The position numbers and the translations under genes are program-made. A stretch of 51,963 nucleotides of DNA from contig JAUVAU010000009.1 in assembly GCA_030591565.1 (NCBI GenBank), forward strand, positions 1-51,963. Direction: 5' to 3'. Below, one piece after another: positions 35,101 through 43,522 of this stretch. The first letter of the stretch is position 1, and each line of letters opens with the position of its first letter. This DNA comes from Deltaproteobacteria bacterium (lineage in GTDB: Bacteria > Desulfobacterota > Deferrisomatia > Deferrisomatales > BM512). Under the pieces are notes generated by a model. It was not told the DNA's origin. It saw nothing but the letters and a program-made list of their open reading frames with translations, and did no database searches.

Positions 35101-35637
35101 CTATTCACTATTATCATCCCCGACCGGAGCTTCTGCTGCTGCTTTTTCCGGCTTGGGCTCTTCTGCTTTTTCTTCTACCACGACGATGCCCATTGCATCG
35201 GCGCGTTTGACCACTCTTTCAACCAGCTCGAAATGGAAATCATGGCGTGAGGTGCCGACCAGATTGTACTCGTTGGAGTACTCCAGCGCCTTGGTCGGGC
35301 AGACTTCCACGCAGTTTCCGCACAGGCTGCACTTGGTAAAGTCCAGATGATACTCGACCAGCTGCTTCTTCTTGGCGCCCTCGGGCTTTTCGGCCTTGAT
35401 CTCGATGCAGCCAGAAGGGCAGGTGCGCTGGCACATCATGCAGCTTATGCATTTATGCTTGCCCGTCTTCGTGTTGACCACCAGATCGATGTGGCCCCTG
35501 AAGTTGGGCGTTATATCCAGTGTTTCAAAGGGGTAGTGCGCGGTGACCGTCTTGCTCATGCCATACTTGGCCGTGATGCTCATTCCAACAAGCAGGCTCT
35601 TTGCGCCGCCGATGATCTCTTTAATCGTCGCAATCAT
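35101..35637 (-). CDS. nuoI: NADH-quinone oxidoreductase subunit I (2 x 4Fe-4S)
   Basis: Carries the last pair of Fe-S clusters (N6a/N6b) that pass electrons to N2 in NuoB. The 178 residues contain CISCMMCQRTCP (about 63-74) and CSLCGNCVEVCP (about 102-113), each a complete 4Fe-4S motif. The C-terminal ~25 residues are an Ala/Glu/Lys-rich tail not seen in most homologues. RBS GGGGAG lies inside the nuoH end. Confidence 0.96.
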   Translation of the reverse strand: MIATIKEIIGGAKSLLVGMSITAKYGMSKTVTAHYPFETLDITPNFRGHIDLVVNTKTGKHKCISCMMCQRTCPSGCIEIKAEKPEGAKKKQLVEYHLDFTKCSLCGNCVEVCPTKALEYSNEYNLVGTSRHDFHFELVERVVKRADAMGIVVVEEKAEEPKPEKAAAEAPVGDDNSE

Positions 35638-35640
35638 CGT

Positions 35641-36648
35641 CTATAACTCCCCAAGCTTCATGACCAGGGCGGTGATGGCAAGATTCGCCATGGAAACGGG
35701 GATCAGTATCTTCCAGCAAAAGTTCATCAGCTGGTCAAAGCGCACACGGGGGAAGGTCCAGCGTATCCAGATCATGACTATGATCATGCCGTAGGCCTTG
35801 GCCAGGAAGATAAACACCCGCAACAGCTCCGTCATGACGCCATCGCCGGTCAATTCAATAAAGGGCAGGTTGTAGCCGCCGAGAAAGAGCGCAGTGGCCA
35901 GGGAAGCCATCAGCAGCATGTTCGTGTACTCGCCGAGGAAGAAGAGACCAAAGCCCATACCCGCGTACTCGGTATGGAAACCGGCGGTCAACTCGCTCTC
36001 GGCTTCCGGCATGTCAAAAGGAGCGCGGTTGGTCTCCGCCATGCCGGTGATGAAGTAGACAAGGAATGCTACAAAACCCCAGGGGTAGAAAATGAACCAG
36101 GTGCCCCCCTGCGCGTTCACGATATCGCCGAGGCTCAAGCTCCCGGTCCACATGACGGCAGTGATAAGGCAAATAAGAAGAGGTATTTCATAAGCGACGT
36201 TCTGCGCAACCGCACGCACAGCGCCGAAAAGTGAGTATTTGTTTGCGCTGGACCAGCCTGCAATCAGGATCGCCAGCACGTTCATGGCAGCAAGGGACAG
36301 TACAAATAACAGCCCGATATCCAGGTCACGCACCTGCACGTGTTTGGAAAAGGGGATGACCATCAGTGCGATAATCGGCGGCACGAAGCTCAGCACCGGG
36401 GCCACCATGAAGAGTCTCTTGTCGGCATTTCTGGGGATGATTATCTGCTTGCCCATCAACTTGATGCCGTCAATGGCAGTTTGAAACAGCCCGAAGGGGC
36501 CGACCTCGCAGGGGCCGGGCCTGCGCTGGATGTGGCCGCAGAGCTTGCGCTCCACCCACACGAGTATCGCCGAGTTGCCAAAGGCGTACGCCACCACGAC
36601 CAGGGCCAGTGCGAGAATGATAATAAGTTGAATCAACGCGTCACTCAT
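35641..36648 (-). CDS. nuoH: NADH-quinone oxidoreductase subunit H
   Basis: Membrane subunit that forms the quinone chamber with NuoB and NuoD. The roughly 335 residues have eight membrane segments. RKLCGHIQRRPGPCEVGPFGLFQTAIDGIKL (about 34-64) and the loop MAETNRAPFDMPEAESELTAGFHTEYAGMGFG (about 205-236, acidic cavity residues) are diagnostic. Start is ambiguous between ATG 36648 and TTG 36654, which has GAGG at a better distance. Confidence 0.96.
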   Translation of the reverse strand: MSDALIQLIIILALALVVVAYAFGNSAILVWVERKLCGHIQRRPGPCEVGPFGLFQTAIDGIKLMGKQIIIPRNADKRLFMVAPVLSFVPPIIALMVIPFSKHVQVRDLDIGLLFVLSLAAMNVLAILIAGWSSANKYSLFGAVRAVAQNVAYEIPLLICLITAVMWTGSLSLGDIVNAQGGTWFIFYPWGFVAFLVYFITGMAETNRAPFDMPEAESELTAGFHTEYAGMGFGLFFLGEYTNMLLMASLATALFLGGYNLPFIELTGDGVMTELLRVFIFLAKAYGMIIVMIWIRWTFPRVRFDQLMNFCWKILIPVSMANLAITALVMKLGEL

Positions 36649-36662
36649 CGTCAATTACATCC

Positions 36663-37778
36663 TCAGCGATCAATTTCAGGAATAACGAGGTCCATACTTC
36701 CCATCACCGCGACAAGGTCCGACAGCAGTATTCCACTGGTCACCTCTTTCAAGATGCTCAGGTTGGAATAGGAGGGCGAACGTATCTTCATGCGGTAGGG
36801 AGTATCGGTCCCGTCGGTTGCCAGATAGTAACAAAGCTCGCCGCGAGCGGCTTCAACGGACATAAAGGTGTCTCCCGGGCCGCTTTTGACCTTCTTGGGC
36901 ACCTTCTCCATCATCACCGGGCCATCGGGGAGCTTTTCAAGCCCCTGTTCGATGATGCGCAGTGACTGCTCGATCTCATCCATACGGACCTTGTGGCGAG
37001 CCATGCAGTCGCCCTCGTCGTAGGTGGGGATGTCGAAATCGAACTCGGGATAGACGGAGTAGGGCTCTACCTTGCGAATGTCGTAGGGAATGCCGCTGCC
37101 GCGAATCATCGGGCCTGTGACCCCGTAGCGCAGCGCCATATCGCGGTCGATGATGCCGATACCCTCGACGCGCTTTCTGAAGATGATGTTGCCGGTCACG
37201 AGCTTGTGGAACATGGGGATACGCTCGCGCATCCTCTTGATGAACTTCTTGGTGCCTTCGATGAACTGCTCGTCGATGTCATTACACACGCCGCCAACGC
37301 GAAAGTAGCTGAAGGTAATGCGAGCGCCGGTGACGTGTTCGAGCAAGTCCAGCGCAATTTCACGATCATCGAAGGAGTAGAGGATCGGGGTGAACGCCCC
37401 GAGGTCCAGCAGGAACGCGCCGATCCACAACAGGTGGCTGGCGACGCGGTTCAGCTCAGTGGTGATGACGCGGATGTATTCGGCACGTTCGGGCACCTGG
37501 ATGTCGCTAAGGCGCTCGACCGCCAGCACATGGCCGTGGGCAAAGGAGAGGGCGCCGCCGTAATCCATGCGGCCCACGTTGGCGTAGAAGCCGTTGTGGC
37601 TGCGGACCTCGCCCATCTTCTCGTGCATGCGGTGGCCGTAACCAAGCACCGGCTCGGCTTCTATCACATATTCACCGTCCATCTTCAGCAGAACCCTGAG
37701 CACGCCGTGGGTTGACGGGTGCTGCGGCCCCATATTGAGGACCAGGGTCTCCTGGGTCGGATCCGGATGGGGGATCAC
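36663..37778 (-). CDS. nuoD: NADH-quinone oxidoreductase subunit D
   Basis: 49-kDa-type subunit that lines the quinone-binding site. The 371 residues include LNMGPQHPSTHGVLRVLL (about 14-31), VLGYGHRMHEKMGE, NRVASHLLWIG, VTGARITFSYFRVGGV and RGSGIPYDIRKVEPYS, and end VMGSMDLVIPEIDR, the normal C-terminus. It is not fused to NuoC. The GTG at 37778 overlaps the nuoC stop (GTGA) with GAGG seven bases upstream. Confidence 0.96.
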   Translation of the reverse strand: MIPHPDPTQETLVLNMGPQHPSTHGVLRVLLKMDGEYVIEAEPVLGYGHRMHEKMGEVRSHNGFYANVGRMDYGGALSFAHGHVLAVERLSDIQVPERAEYIRVITTELNRVASHLLWIGAFLLDLGAFTPILYSFDDREIALDLLEHVTGARITFSYFRVGGVCNDIDEQFIEGTKKFIKRMRERIPMFHKLVTGNIIFRKRVEGIGIIDRDMALRYGVTGPMIRGSGIPYDIRKVEPYSVYPEFDFDIPTYDEGDCMARHKVRMDEIEQSLRIIEQGLEKLPDGPVMMEKVPKKVKSGPGDTFMSVEAARGELCYYLATDGTDTPYRMKIRSPSYSNLSILKEVTSGILLSDLVAVMGSMDLVIPEIDR

Positions 37779-38320
37779 TTCGTCACCTCACCGTCTTTGT
37801 TCTCTTCAGTAGCAGCCACTTCCCCAATCGGAGGGGTCGGAGGAGCCGGAGGGGCGAAGCGGGGCAGTACAGCGCCAAGTTCCTTCAACCCCTTTTCCGA
37901 TTTCAGCATCGGATTCAGGTCCCCGGCGTCATCGGGGAGGATGAGCGGGCTGAGGTCGGGATGTCCGGCGAACTTGATGCCGTAAAAATCGTGGGTCTCA
38001 CGCTCATGCCAGTTTGCGCCCTGGAAGATGTCGCAGATGGAGGGGCACTCCGGGTTCTCGCGGCTGACCAGCACGCGGGAAGCGATACGGCAAAAGCGGT
38101 CGGGGTGGGAAAAGTGGTGGATCACCATCATCTTTGGCGTGGCGTCCACAGCCGTGACCGATTCCACCATGAACTCCGCCTTGTAGACAGCCATGACGAA
38201 CTCGCGCAAGCTGGCCGCGTCCATCACCGCGTCGAAAGAGACGCCAGTCGTTTTCACGTCGCCGCGCTCGATCACAACGCCTTCGATGGCGGCCAGGGTG
38301 TCAAAGACTTTATCGAACAT
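37775..38320 (-). CDS. nuoC: NADH-quinone oxidoreductase subunit C
   Basis: 30-kDa-type subunit at the junction with NuoD. The 181 residues contain the family block ANWHERETHDFYGIKFAGHPDLSPLILPDD (about 104-133). A short C-terminal extension, rich in Pro and Glu (about 155-181), follows the conserved domain. It begins one base after the nuoB stop. Confidence 0.94.
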   Translation of the reverse strand: MFDKVFDTLAAIEGVVIERGDVKTTGVSFDAVMDAASLREFVMAVYKAEFMVESVTAVDATPKMMVIHHFSHPDRFCRIASRVLVSRENPECPSICDIFQGANWHERETHDFYGIKFAGHPDLSPLILPDDAGDLNPMLKSEKGLKELGAVLPRFAPPAPPTPPIGEVAATEENKDGEVTK

Positions 38321-38321
38321 C

Positions 38322-38924
38322 TCAGGAGGTCCCCGTGGGGTGGTCCCGTTTGGGAGCCAACATGCCGCGCATCTGGGGCAGCGGGTGACGCTTGCCCGAG
38401 ATCAGTTCCTGGAGCTTGAAGATGCCTTCGAGCAGCGCTTCGGGGCGGGGCGGGCAACCGGGAATATAGACGTCTACAGGGATGAGGCGGTCAACACCTT
38501 CAATAACGTTGTAGTTCTCTTCAATGGCGAAGGGGCCGCCCGATATTGCGCAGTTGCCCATGGCGATGACCCACTTGGGAGCGGGCATCTGCTCGTAGAG
38601 CTGCACGACGGCGGGAGCCATCTTCTTGTTGACCGTTCCCGCTACTATCATAAGGTCGCACTGGCGGGGCGAGGGGCGAAAGACCTCGGAACCAAAACGC
38701 GAGATATCCACACGGGCCATGCCGGCGGCCCTCATCTCAAGCGCGCAGCAAGCCAAGCCGAAGGTCAGCGGCCAGATCGAGTTGGCTCTGCAAAAATTAA
38801 CCAGCGCCTGCACCGCTTCCACACGGGGACCCGGACCCTCGTGCTCATAGCTTGGGCCGGGTTCAAACGACGGGCACGAGGCGCAGTCGTCTTTCAAGAT
38901 CAGTTTTGTATTCTTCGTGTCCAC
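38322..38924 (-). CDS. nuoB: NADH-quinone oxidoreductase subunit B (cluster N2)
   Basis: Carries the terminal N2 cluster. The 200 residues show the four ligands in LACCALEM (tandem Cys, about 58-65), [10 protein letters not shown] and [12 protein letters not shown]. The N-terminus has an extra ~30 residues with [13 protein letters not shown], two further cysteines not part of the N2 site. GTG at 38924 has GGGAG seven bases upstream and lies 25 bases inside nuoA. The C-terminus is normal in length. Confidence 0.95.
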   Translation of the reverse strand: MDTKNTKLILKDDCASCPSFEPGPSYEHEGPGPRVEAVQALVNFCRANSIWPLTFGLACCALEMRAAGMARVDISRFGSEVFRPSPRQCDLMIVAGTVNKKMAPAVVQLYEQMPAPKWVIAMGNCAISGGPFAIEENYNVIEGVDRLIPVDVYIPGCPPRPEALLEGIFKLQELISGKRHPLPQMRGMLAPKRDHPTGTS

Positions 38925-39286
38925 GTAAAAACTCCCTTGCGCCAGGCGAATACAATCGCCAACGCGAGGATCGAAACGAACAGAACCACCTCAAGAGCAA
39001 CCCCGAAGCCGGGAACATCCTTATAAGCCAGCGCCACGGGGAAGAGGTAGAGAACGTCGACGTCAAAAGCAAGGAACATCAAAGCATATAAGTAGTAGAG
39101 CACACCGTAGCGTATCCAGGCGGGACCGATCGGGTCCATGCCGCATTCGTAGGTGTCGAGGCTTTGTTTGAATATGTGACGGGGAGCCAGCAGGGCGGAG
39201 ACGGCAAAAGGCAACAGAGCCGCCAAAACGCCGACTGCAGCGAAGATTAGGACATATGCGTGATCAAGAATCCATTGTTCGTTCAT
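38900..39286 (-). CDS. nuoA: NADH-quinone oxidoreductase subunit A
   Basis: Three-helix membrane subunit next to the quinone site; first gene of the operon. The 128 residues include [41 protein letters not shown] (about 43-83), with the conserved Cys and acidic residues. Start ATG 39286 lies about 45 bases below a good promoter. Confidence 0.95.
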   Translation of the reverse strand: MNEQWILDHAYVLIFAAVGVLAALLPFAVSALLAPRHIFKQSLDTYECGMDPIGPAWIRYGVLYYLYALMFLAFDVDVLYLFPVALAYKDVPGFGVALEVVLFVSILALAIVFAWRKGVFTWTRRIQN

Positions 39287-39335
39287 CGCATCCGACCTGC
39301 ATTGAGTGGTTGGTACGGGGTCTCGAATCGCCGGG

Positions 39336-39365
39336 ACAATATGCCAAGCTGTCCGACACTGTCAA
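39336..39365 (-). promoter_or_regulatory. Sigma-70-type promoter of the complex I operon
   Basis: On the minus strand TTGACA (39360-39365, perfect consensus) is followed by an 18-base spacer and TATTGT (39336-39341). No other promoter-like pair this good was seen between 39287 and 39480. Confidence 0.55.
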
Positions 39366-39738
39366 CCCGCAGGTTGCGTAGATATTGCAGACCTGCTGCG
39401 CGGTGCACGATATGCTCTATGAAAAACAGGGCAGGGAGGTTAAAAGACCAAAATACTCATGATTTTTGGTAAAACCCTGTGTCGCGCCATAACTTCGCGT
39501 AACATGGTTCGAAAACTGTTTGGCGGTGGATATTGCTGTTTGGTTTGAGGGCAAAATTAAACAGCGGTTTGTTTGTGCTAAATTGCACATGAATTAATTT
39601 CAGGCTGGCTAAAAAAATTGAACTACTGCCCGTTTAAGGAGGCAAATTCACACATATTTAAGGGGGGTATAGAGGACGCTCGCCGCTGGGCTGTTAGCTC
39701 TAGCCGCATGGCTTTTGTAAGGTTTGGCTTTATAGTAG
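39366..39738. other. Non-coding A+T-richer stretch left of structured repeat
   Basis: About 370 bases without a supported gene; composition becomes A+T-rich from about 39460. Open frames here are short and have no family character. The next block toward higher coordinates begins the hairpin-rich repeat. Confidence 0.5.
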
Positions 39739-40055
39739 ACGGGGCTGCTCGCCCCGTACCCCAGTATGGAATGGGGTTTATTGTATTTGTTCCGCCCGCT
39801 AGCTACGCTAGCTTTGGCGGCTAAGGGGGATTGCTCGTCCAATCCCCCTTGACCCCCAGACGCCCCACAAGCTCTGATCCGCTGCGCGGACCACTCACTG
39901 CTCCGGGAACCTTCCGAAGCCGCTCACTCCGTTCGCTTCCGCGTAAGGTTCTTATCCTTCGCCCCTCGCTTCAACCGCTTGGACGGGGAAGGGTAAGTCA
40001 AAAGCAATGGGAACGGGTCATGAACTCGGCTTCGCCTCAGGCAGCATGACCCTGA
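39739..40055 (+). repeat. Structured repeat, left copy
   Basis: A chain of hairpins: ACGGGGC/GCCCCGT (39739-39757), ACCCC/GGGGT (39758-39777), CCGCC-GCTAGC/GCTAGC-GGCGG (39792-39820), AAGGGGGATT/AATCCCCCTT (39823-39850), GAACCTT/AAGGTTC (39907-39951), CTTATCCTTC-CCCC/GGGGAAGGGTAAG (about 39951-39996) and GGGTCATG/CATGACCC (40015-40052). Shared primary blocks with the right copy are CCTTGACCCC, CCCCACAAGCT, CGCTTGGACGGGGA and the last ~57 bases, which differ at only a few positions. No coding potential is seen. Confidence 0.75.
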
Positions 40056-40276
40056 TTAGGTATTGCATCCCCGAACTACCCCGAGCTACTCTCCATCCTG
40101 CTAAACTTCAGTGCAGCGATGGCGAAACGTCCACAGATTTAAGAGTCCAGTACTTTCTATGGTTTGCTAAATGTTTTTGTCACAGTGTATTTTGTGCTGA
40201 GTAGTATAGTTTTTCGTAACCTATGGGAAGAGCTGGTCAACCAACTGATCGCTTTTTTAATTATGGAGCCAACCCC

Positions 40277-41980
40277 ATGACTGAGCCCAGCTTTTGGCTG
40301 CTTCACTTTGAACCCATAGTGGCGTCCTCTGTAGATAAAATTTTTGGTTTCTCGGAATTTTTAACTGCCATTGCTCTCTTTGCTGTGATTTACACAATTT
40401 CCGATGTTCGCTACAAATTTAGAATCGCAGTGACACCCGGAAAACTTTACCGCAACACGTTTGGCCTTATCACCATCATCGGTATACAAGCATTGCTCAC
40501 CGAAATCTGGATAATGGAGGGTTGGTGGGTACCAAAAGATATATACATAACATACCCGATATGGCAGGGAATCTTTGGTCTGCTGTTCCTAACCACATTT
40601 ATGACTTGGATGTACTACGCTTTCATCCGCCCACCTGTTTTTGGACCCCAAAATGCCCTCCGTTACGCACAAGAACTATATAGTTACATCCTGCACGGTA
40701 ACGACGACGAATTGAAAATTATCGCAACAGAATTGGCAAGATCATCAAAGCAACTTATTTCTCATTGTAGACCCATACAGCGCAGAGAAAGCCAAGGAGA
40801 GGCTTCAGAGGCCAAGGTGAAGCCTCGCAAACCAAATGCCGGGGATTACGCAAGCGATATTTTATTGCTCATAGCAAATCGTAAGTTTTGCAAAAACGTC
40901 GTGGCCTCTTCCCCGGTGACCGCTCAATATTTTTTCGAAGATATGACAGACCTGACCAAATACAATATTCCTATCGGACAGTTTGCAAAAAACATATTGG
41001 CTGAAGCAGTAGCTCAAAATGATTCATTTCTCTACAGCGAGGAAGATGGTTTCTCCTCTGGCCTTCTAGGTGATCTCAAGCCGGTAAGCAAAGCGTCATA
41101 TGGAAACCATTTGTTAATGGAAAATCTGGCCAAAATTTATCCATCTCCTTTTAATATTGACTATAAAGAAGCCCAATCGTGGGCTCCAGAGCAGTGGAAA
41201 GCGTATTGCCGAGCTGTCCTTATAACCATTAACGATTTATTAAAAAATGGGCGAGGAACAGATAACGTTATAACCCTGACTTTTGCCATAGATACGATGA
41301 AATTGGCGTACGGGGATTTGTATAAACTGGATGGGGGTTCAGAGACATATTATTCGGATACACATCAACAACTTGGTGTGATTGTCGATTTTATTATGGA
41401 AACATTGAAAGCTATAGATGAGCAGGAAATTCTTCCCAAACCTCTTAACGATATCGGCAGCAAAGCCAACTATCCTATAGATATTTACGACCAATTAGCA
41501 AATTTCATATACGACGTAATTCTATCAGCTTCATACGTAAAATCGCCCCCTGATGTCTGCTGGGGTATCCACTACAGTTCAATTTGGAGCAATTTATTCG
41601 CTGGGCCATATAGCGATAAAGATGCATGGGAAATAGTTTGCTCCAAAGTTAGCTACCTCTTGCTTGATGAAATCAACAGACTTTTGACTTACCCAAACTT
41701 TCAGGGGTCAAAAATTTTAGGGTTTTGTCTGAATACTTTGGGACTCGAATTAGCGCCAAGGGGAACTACTATGGGTGATATTTCATACTCTTTGGCTAAA
41801 GATGTTCAGGCTTGGACCAAGAAAAACTACCTACCCCTACACCGTGAAAACGCAGTGATTGCAGAGTCTGCCTTAATCGGGAACCTTAGTTTTGAAGAGG
41901 CGAACAAGCGTCTGGTTTATACCGGAGGAAGTATTTTGGGCCGAGAACCCCCAAAATTCTTTTTGGATTTGGATGACTAG
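40277..41980 (+). CDS. Unrecognised membrane-anchored protein, A+T-rich gene
   Basis: I do not recognise a family. The 567 residues begin with three predicted membrane segments (about 24-40, FLTAIALFAVIYTI; 61-80, FGLITIIGIQALLTEIWI; 95-115, IFGLLFLTTFMTWMYYAF). A large soluble part of about 440 residues follows, mostly helical by inspection, with a basic RRESQGEASEAKVKPRKP linker and no Walker, nuclease, protease or HTH motif that I can name. Patterns such as CWGIHYSSIWSNLF and GNLSFEEANKRLVYTGG may be conserved cores. ATG at 40277 has GGAG eight bases upstream; an in-frame ATG at 40223 has no ribosome site. A TTGCTA-18-TATTTT pair near 40164-40193 is a possible promoter. Composition and codon use differ strongly from all neighbours, which implies recent acquisition. 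Sensor-effector membrane proteins of phage defence have this general layout, but that is only an analogy. Confidence 0.75.
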   Translation: MTEPSFWLLHFEPIVASSVDKIFGFSEFLTAIALFAVIYTISDVRYKFRIAVTPGKLYRNTFGLITIIGIQALLTEIWIMEGWWVPKDIYITYPIWQGIFGLLFLTTFMTWMYYAFIRPPVFGPQNALRYAQELYSYILHGNDDELKIIATELARSSKQLISHCRPIQRRESQGEASEAKVKPRKPNAGDYASDILLLIANRKFCKNVVASSPVTAQYFFEDMTDLTKYNIPIGQFAKNILAEAVAQNDSFLYSEEDGFSSGLLGDLKPVSKASYGNHLLMENLAKIYPSPFNIDYKEAQSWAPEQWKAYCRAVLITINDLLKNGRGTDNVITLTFAIDTMKLAYGDLYKLDGGSETYYSDTHQQLGVIVDFIMETLKAIDEQEILPKPLNDIGSKANYPIDIYDQLANFIYDVILSASYVKSPPDVCWGIHYSSIWSNLFAGPYSDKDAWEIVCSKVSYLLLDEINRLLTYPNFQGSKILGFCLNTLGLELAPRGTTMGDISYSLAKDVQAWTKKNYLPLHRENAVIAESALIGNLSFEEANKRLVYTGGSILGREPPKFFLDLDD

Positions 41981-42038
41981 CAATCTTTCCTGTTGCGCTG
42001 TAATTGGGTGATTTGGGGCAGTATACCTATTTATCACT

Positions 42039-42333
42039 TCAGGGTCATGTTGTCTGAGGCGAAGCCGAGTTCATGACCCGTTCCCATGCTTTTGAAGTTC
42101 AATCCCCGTCCAAGCGGAGCAGTTCAGCTCGCAGGATCAGGAGGTCTTGCGGAAGTGAGCAACGCGAACGGCTCCGAGACCTCCCCGGAGAGATGAACGA
42201 TCAGCGCAGCTTGTGGGGTGTCCAGGGGTCAAGGGGAGGTTGACAAGAACCTCCCCTTCGTCGCTCCAACCCTCGAAGAGGGAGAGCGAAACGCCTTTAA
42301 ATACCAATAGAAAAGGCCTTCGCGAGAAGGCCC
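42039..42333 (-). repeat. Structured repeat, right copy (inverted)
   Basis: Read on the minus strand it repeats the order of the left copy: GGCCTTC/GAAGGCC (42315-42332), CGCTC-CCCTC/GAGGG-GAGCG (42262-42288), AAGGGGAGGTT/AACCTCCCCTT (42231-42258), GAGGTCT/AGACCTC (42141-42183) and GGGTCATG/CATGACCC within 42042-42079. Stem sequences differ from the left copy while both sides of each stem change together. The innermost ~57 bases (42039-42095) are nearly identical to 39998-40055. Both copies point inward with the conserved end next to the gene. Confidence 0.75.
42307..42333 (-). terminator. Hairpin that may terminate arsS
   Basis: GGCCTTC/GAAGGCC with a four-base loop, followed on the minus strand by CTTTTCTATT. 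It lies 40 bases past the arsS stop. It is also the outer hairpin of the right structured repeat, so it may serve both. Confidence 0.55.
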
Positions 42334-42372
42334 ATCCAATCAAAAAAAACGCGTGCAAGCTGCGCGACTCAG

Positions 42373-43368
42373 CTAGGCAATTTCCCTCTGATCTTCATCT
42401 TCCAGCAGCGCTCCGCCGCAGGAGGAGCCTGCGCCTGCGGTGCAGCCGTAGCAGTGGGGGCCGACCACGATTTGCCTGTTTTCAAGCGCCTCCAGGTCCA
42501 GCTGTTCCACTGTTAAGGGGTCTTGTGTTGAAGGGTCTTGCGAACTCACTGGCAGGTCGAGGGCCTGATTGAAGTCGCAATCGAAAAGCTGCCCGTCCCA
42601 GCGTATGTTTATCTGGTGAACGCACATCAATCCTGGAACCGTGGCGGGGTTGAATCCGCCCCGCAAGAGGGCCATATAGCCCTTAGATTTGTCGGCGCGC
42701 TCAAGGTCGGTGAAAAAGCGCCCGATCGGCATATTCGTGATGGTGAGCAGCCGGGTGAAGACGATTGAGTGCTCTTCGGCGAGCTTTTGCCGGTAGGCTT
42801 CTTCCAGCATCTCCTGGTCGGGGGGCAGGGCAGGGCCACCGGGGTTGAAGACGAGTGAGAGCGGCAGGCCGGGTTTTATCCCATAGCCAATAGAGTTTAG
42901 CTTCTTCAGGGTTCGGATGGACTTTCCATAGGTGCCGTCACCACGTTGAGTATCTACGTTTTCTTCGAGATAACAGGGCATTGAGGCTACAAGCTCAACT
43001 GAATTCTCACGATAAAAGTCGATAAAATCGGCAGCGCCCTTTGAGTCGAGAATGGCGAGGTTGGTCCGCACCATTATATGGTTGCCGCGTTTGTGCAAAG
43101 TCTCGATAAAGCGCTTGAGGTGGGGGTTCAGCTCGGGGCTGCCGCCGGTTATGTCGAAGGTGAGGCCCGCGACCCCTTCGGTCTTCTCGATTATCGTCTC
43201 CATGGTGGCCCAGCTCATCTCTTCGGTCCTCGACGGGCCAGCCTCAAGGTGGCAATGTTTGCAGTCCAGGTTGCACCTGAGGCCCACGTTCACCTGTATG
43301 GTCGTTATTTTTTTTGCGCTGAGCGGCTTGCCGATGGCGCCTATAACATCCTTGGAGAAGCTGTTCAT
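42373..43368 (-). CDS. arsS: ArsS-like radical SAM/Cys-rich protein
   Basis: Radical SAM enzyme of the family that includes ArsS of arsenosugar synthesis. The 331 residues carry the cluster motif CNLDCKHC (about residues 32-39, CxxxCxxC), the SAM-binding FDITGGSPELNPH, and the C-terminal domain ending HCYGCTAGAGSSCGGALL (about 305-322), which is characteristic. CVHQINIRWDGQLFDCDFN provides more cysteines. Some relatives have selenocysteine in the C-terminal motif; here it is Cys (TGC/TGT codons). No arsM, arsenite exporter or ArsR is adjacent, so arsenic specificity is by family only. It is transcribed alone and away from the MFS operon. Confidence 0.82.
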   Translation of the reverse strand: MNSFSKDVIGAIGKPLSAKKITTIQVNVGLRCNLDCKHCHLEAGPSRTEEMSWATMETIIEKTEGVAGLTFDITGGSPELNPHLKRFIETLHKRGNHIMVRTNLAILDSKGAADFIDFYRENSVELVASMPCYLEENVDTQRGDGTYGKSIRTLKKLNSIGYGIKPGLPLSLVFNPGGPALPPDQEMLEEAYRQKLAEEHSIVFTRLLTITNMPIGRFFTDLERADKSKGYMALLRGGFNPATVPGLMCVHQINIRWDGQLFDCDFNQALDLPVSSQDPSTQDPLTVEQLDLEALENRQIVVGPHCYGCTAGAGSSCGGALLEDEDQREIA

Positions 43369-43425
43369 TTGATTTGTCTTTCTCTCGCGTGATTTGTGTA
43401 AATATTGCTATGGAAGTATGTCGAT

Positions 43426-43431
43426 ATTATA
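43426..43431 (-). promoter_or_regulatory. Probable -10 box for arsS
   Basis: Perfect TATAAT on the minus strand about 57 bases before the arsS ATG. No good -35 box is present 16-18 bases upstream, so an activator or another sigma factor may be needed. Confidence 0.35.
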
Positions 43432-43522
43432 CCAGCCTTGCAAACTGTTGCTTTCATTTATGCTCTTGTTGCCATCGCCGCGCCTAGAAGTTAGAGTTGG
43501 TCTTTCGTAAATGGAGGTATGG

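Larger units (their letters stand above)
39739..42333. mobile_element. Candidate composite element: two structured inverted repeats around one gene
   Basis: The unit is bounded by a left repeat (39739-40055) and an inverted right repeat (42039-42333) and encloses one A+T-rich gene (40277-41980). It sits between the complex I promoter and arsS. I see no transposase, integrase, reverse transcriptase or clear target-site duplication, so mobility is inferred only from the repeats, the base composition and the single foreign-looking cargo. Confidence 0.4.

Noticed and set aside
39618..39824. Short open frame over the left hairpins
   Set aside because: It runs through palindromic non-coding DNA, has no homology and is interrupted by the repeat structure shared with the right copy.
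39739..40055. Integron attC site
   Set aside because: No GTTRRRY/RYYYAAC ends or integrase are present, and the repeat is longer with more stems than an attC site.
39739..42333. Retron, group II intron or IscB/TnpB-type guide RNA locus
   Set aside because: The enclosed protein has no reverse transcriptase, HNH or RuvC motif, and I see no group II domain V. Hairpins and inverted copies alone do not fit these classes.
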